Below, one piece after another: positions 61,201 to 64,000 of a DNA stretch of 64,000 bases. How positions within the stretch are numbered: position 1 is the stretch's first letter; the number at the start of each line of letters is the position of its first letter. The stretch covers positions 6,023,301 through 6,087,300 of the forward strand of contig CM026390.1 of NCBI GenBank assembly GCA_014843695.1, in the 5' to 3' direction. The translations under genes and the position numbers were made by a program. The DNA is from Archivesica marissinica (taxonomy: Eukaryota; Mollusca; Bivalvia; Venerida; Vesicomyidae). The notes under the pieces were generated by a model. The model did not search any database. It saw only the letters and a program-made list of their open reading frames with translations, and was not told the origin of the DNA.

Positions 61201-64000
61201 AGTTCTCGAGGTACTAAGACTTAACATGTAATGGTTACCCTAGTTCTCGAGGTACTAAGACTTAAACATGTAATGGTGACCCTAGTTCTCGAGGTACTAA
61301 GACTAAACATGTAATGTGACCCTAGTTCTCGAGGTACTAAGACTTAAACATGTAATGGTGACCCTAGTTCTCGAGGTACTAAGACTTAACATGAAACCAC
61401 CAACAAACTAAACATGTAATGGTGACCCTAGTTCTCGAGGTACTAAGACTTAAACATGTAATGGTGACCCTAGTTCTCGAGGTACTAAGACTTAAACATG
61501 TAATGGTGACCCTAGTTCTCGAGATACTAAGACTTAAACATGTAATGGTGACCCTAGTTCTCGAGGTACTAAGACTTAAACATGTAATGGTGACCCTAGT
61601 TCTCGAGGTACTAAGACTTAACATGTAATGGTGACCCTAGTTCTCGAGGTACTAAGACTTAAACATGTAATGGTGACCCTAGTTCTCGAGGTACTAAGAC
61701 TTAAACATGTAATGGTGACCCTAGTTCTCGAGGTACTAAGACCTAAACATGTAATGGTGACCCTAGTTCTCGAGATACTAAGACTTAAACATGTAATGGT
61801 GACCCTAGTTCTCGAGGTACTAAGACCTAAACATGTAATGGTGACCCTAGTTCTCGAGATACTGAGACTTATACATGTAATGGTGACCCTAGTTCTCGAG
61901 GTACTAAGACTTAAACATGTAATGGTGACCCTAGTTCTTGAGGTACTAAGATTTAAACATGTATTGGTGACCCTAGTTCTCGAGGTACTAAGACTTAAAC
62001 ATGTAATGGTGACCCTAGTTCTCGAGGTACTAAGACTTAACATGTAATGGTTAACCTAGTTCTCGAGGTACTAAGACTTAAACATGTAATGGTGACCCTA
62101 GTTCTCGAGGTACTAAGACTTAAACATGTAATTGTGACCCTAGTTCTCGAGGTACTAAGACCTAAACATGTAATGGTGACCCTAGTTCTCGAGATACTAA
62201 GACTTAAACATGTAATGGTGACCCTAGTTCTCGAGATACTAAGACTTAAACATGTAATGGTGACCCTAGTTCTCGAGGTACTAAGACCTAAACATGTAAT
62301 GGTGACCCTAGTTCTCGAGATACTAAGACTTAAACATGTAATGGTGACCCTAGTTCTCGAGATACTAAGACTTAAACATGTAATGGTGACCCTAGTTCTC
62401 GAGGCACTAAGACCTAAACATGTAATGGTGACCCTAGTTCTCGAGGTACTAAGACTTAAACATGTAATGGTGACCCTAGTTCTCGAGATACTAAGACTTA
62501 AACATGTAATGGTGACCCTAGTTCTCGAGGTACTAAGACCTAAACATGTAATGGTGACCCTAGTTCTCGAGATACTAAGACTTAAACATGTAATGGTGAC
62601 CCTAGTTCTCGAGGTACTAAGACTTAAACATGTAATGGTGACCCTAGTTCTTGAGGTACTAAGATTTAAACATGTATTGGTGACCCTAGTTATCGAGGTA
62701 CTAAGACTTAAACATGTAATGGTGACCCTAGTTCTCGAGGTACTAAGACTTAACATGTAATGGTTACCCTAGTTCTCGAGGTACTAAGACTTAAACATGT
62801 AATGGTGACCCTAGTTCTCGAGGTACTAAGACTTAAACATGTAATTGTGACCCTAGTTCTCGAGGTACTAAGACCTAAACATGTAATGGTGACCCTAGTT
62901 CTCGAGATACTAAGACTTAAACATGTAATGGTGACCCTAGTTCTCGAGATACTAAGACTTAAACATGTAATGGTGACCCTAGTTCTCGAGGTACTAAGAC
63001 CTAAACATGTAATGGTGACCCTAGTTCTCGAGGTACTAAGACCTAAACATGTAATGGTGACCCTAGTTCTCGAGGTACTAAGACTTAAACATGTAATGGT
63101 GACCCTAGTTCTCGAGGTACTAAGACCTAAACATGTAATGGTGACCCTAGTTCTCGAGATACTAAGACTTAAACATGTAATGGTGACCCTAGTTCTCGAG
63201 GTACTAAGACTTAAACATGTAATGGTGACCCTAGTTCTCGAGATACTAAGACTTAAACATGTAATGGTGACCCTAGTTCTCGAGATACTAAGACTTAAAC
63301 ATGTAATGGTGACCCTAGTTCTCGAGGTACTAAGACTTAAACATGTAATGGTGACCCTAGTTCTCGAGGTACTAAGACCTAAACATGTAATGGTGACCCT
63401 AGTTCTCGAGATACTAAGACTTAACATGTAATGGTGACCCTAGTTCTCGAGGTACTAAGACCTAAACATGTAATGGTGACCCTAGTTCTCGAGATACTAA
63501 GACTTAAACATGTAATGGTGACCCTAGTTCTCGAGATACTAAGACTTAAACATGTAATGGTGACCCTAGTTCTCGAGGCACTAAGACCTAAACATGTAAT
63601 GGTGACCCTAGTTCTCGAGGTACTAAGACTTAAACATGTAATGGTGACCCTAGTTCTCGAGATACTAAGACTTAAACATGTAATGGTGACCCTAGTTCTC
63701 GAGGTACTAAGACCTAAACATGTAATGGTGACCCTAGTTCTCGAGATACTGAGACTTATACATGTAATGGTGACCCTAGTTCTCGAGGTACTAAGACTTA
63801 AACATGTAATGGTGACCCTAGTTCTTGAGGTACTAAGATTTAAACATGTATTGGTGACCCTAGTTATCGAGGTACTAAGACTTAAACATGTAATGGTGAA
63901 CCTAGTTCTCGAGGTACTAAGACTTAACATGTAATGGTTAACCTAGTTCTCGAGGTACTAAGACTTAAACATGTAATGGTGACCCTAGTTCTCGAGGTAC
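52285..64000. repeat. Satellite array E, 42-bp unit, about 279 copies
   Basis: Homogeneous tandem array reaching the right edge. The monomer contains GGTACTAAGACTTAAACATG then TAATGGTGACCCTAGTTCTC. Each standard copy carries CTCGAG and GGTGACC. Common variants are GAGGTACT/GAGATACT and GACTTAAA/GACCTAAA. A single-base-deleted monomer (CTTAACATG) recurs and breaks the frame; successive copies are often 419 bp apart (10 x 42 - 1). Both strands are open between these breaks (plus unit VTLVLEVLRLKHVM, minus unit LSTSRTRVTITCLS) because 42 is divisible by 3. Not coding. An unrelated short insertion (ATGAAACCACCAACAAACTA) sits at 61390-61409. Confidence 0.97.

Noticed and set aside
52311..63934. 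Many open frames on both strands of array E
   Set aside because: The 42-bp unit is a multiple of 3. The frames begin and end only where the one-base-deleted monomer shifts the frame.
1..64000. CRISPR array or prokaryotic repeat system
   Set aside because: The repeats have no unique spacers; whole monomers are contiguous. The surrounding gene has spliceosomal introns.

Overview
The window is metazoan nuclear DNA, about 84% of whose known bases are tandem repeats. A single split gene lies in the middle. Eukaryotic features seen directly are GT-AG introns with matching codon phases, AATAAA signals, a tRNA-derived SINE with A and B boxes, and arrays of short satellites. The SINE tail resembles elements I remember from molluscs and other marine invertebrates, so a marine invertebrate, possibly a mollusc, is my best guess, but it is not proven. 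Nothing looks prokaryotic, and there is no operon, CRISPR array or rRNA.

Layout: array A (29-bp unit, 1-4875); a unique spacer with a 65-bp-arm inverted repeat (4876-5743); array B (32 bp, 5744-7103); a 1000-N gap; array C (43 bp, about 528 copies, 8104-30831); a 1000-N gap; a gene island (31832-40006) with an intronic 33-bp array (35975-37713) and a SINE; a 27-bp array (40546-41920); mostly featureless unique DNA holding a 31-bp duplication, a 34-bp array, a 10-bp array and a perfect 133-bp palindrome (41921-44334); array D (32 bp, 44335-51284); a 1000-N gap; array E (42 bp, 52285-64000). The long open frames inside the arrays come from the repeat structure and are not annotated as genes.

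The gene has six recognisable exons on the + strand (32176-32754, 33627-33839, 34506-35251, 37758-38020, 38489-38746, 39304-40006). All five junctions agree in phase. The first exons resemble the C-terminal half of a large, multicopy, uncharacterised protein family that I know from fish and invertebrate genomes and that is probably derived from a DNA transposase. The 5' exons are not in the window. Two in-frame stops break the chain: a TAG just after a C2H2 zinc finger in exon 3, and a TGA created exactly at the exon 5/6 junction. No frameshift is present. The locus is either a recently disabled copy or a gene that now encodes a shorter zinc-finger-tailed product.

The main points of interest are the double-stop transposase-like gene, the perfect palindrome at 44043-44175, the higher-order organisation of the satellites, and sequence properties repeated in every monomer (an alternating purine-pyrimidine tract in array A, a kB-like decamer in array C).
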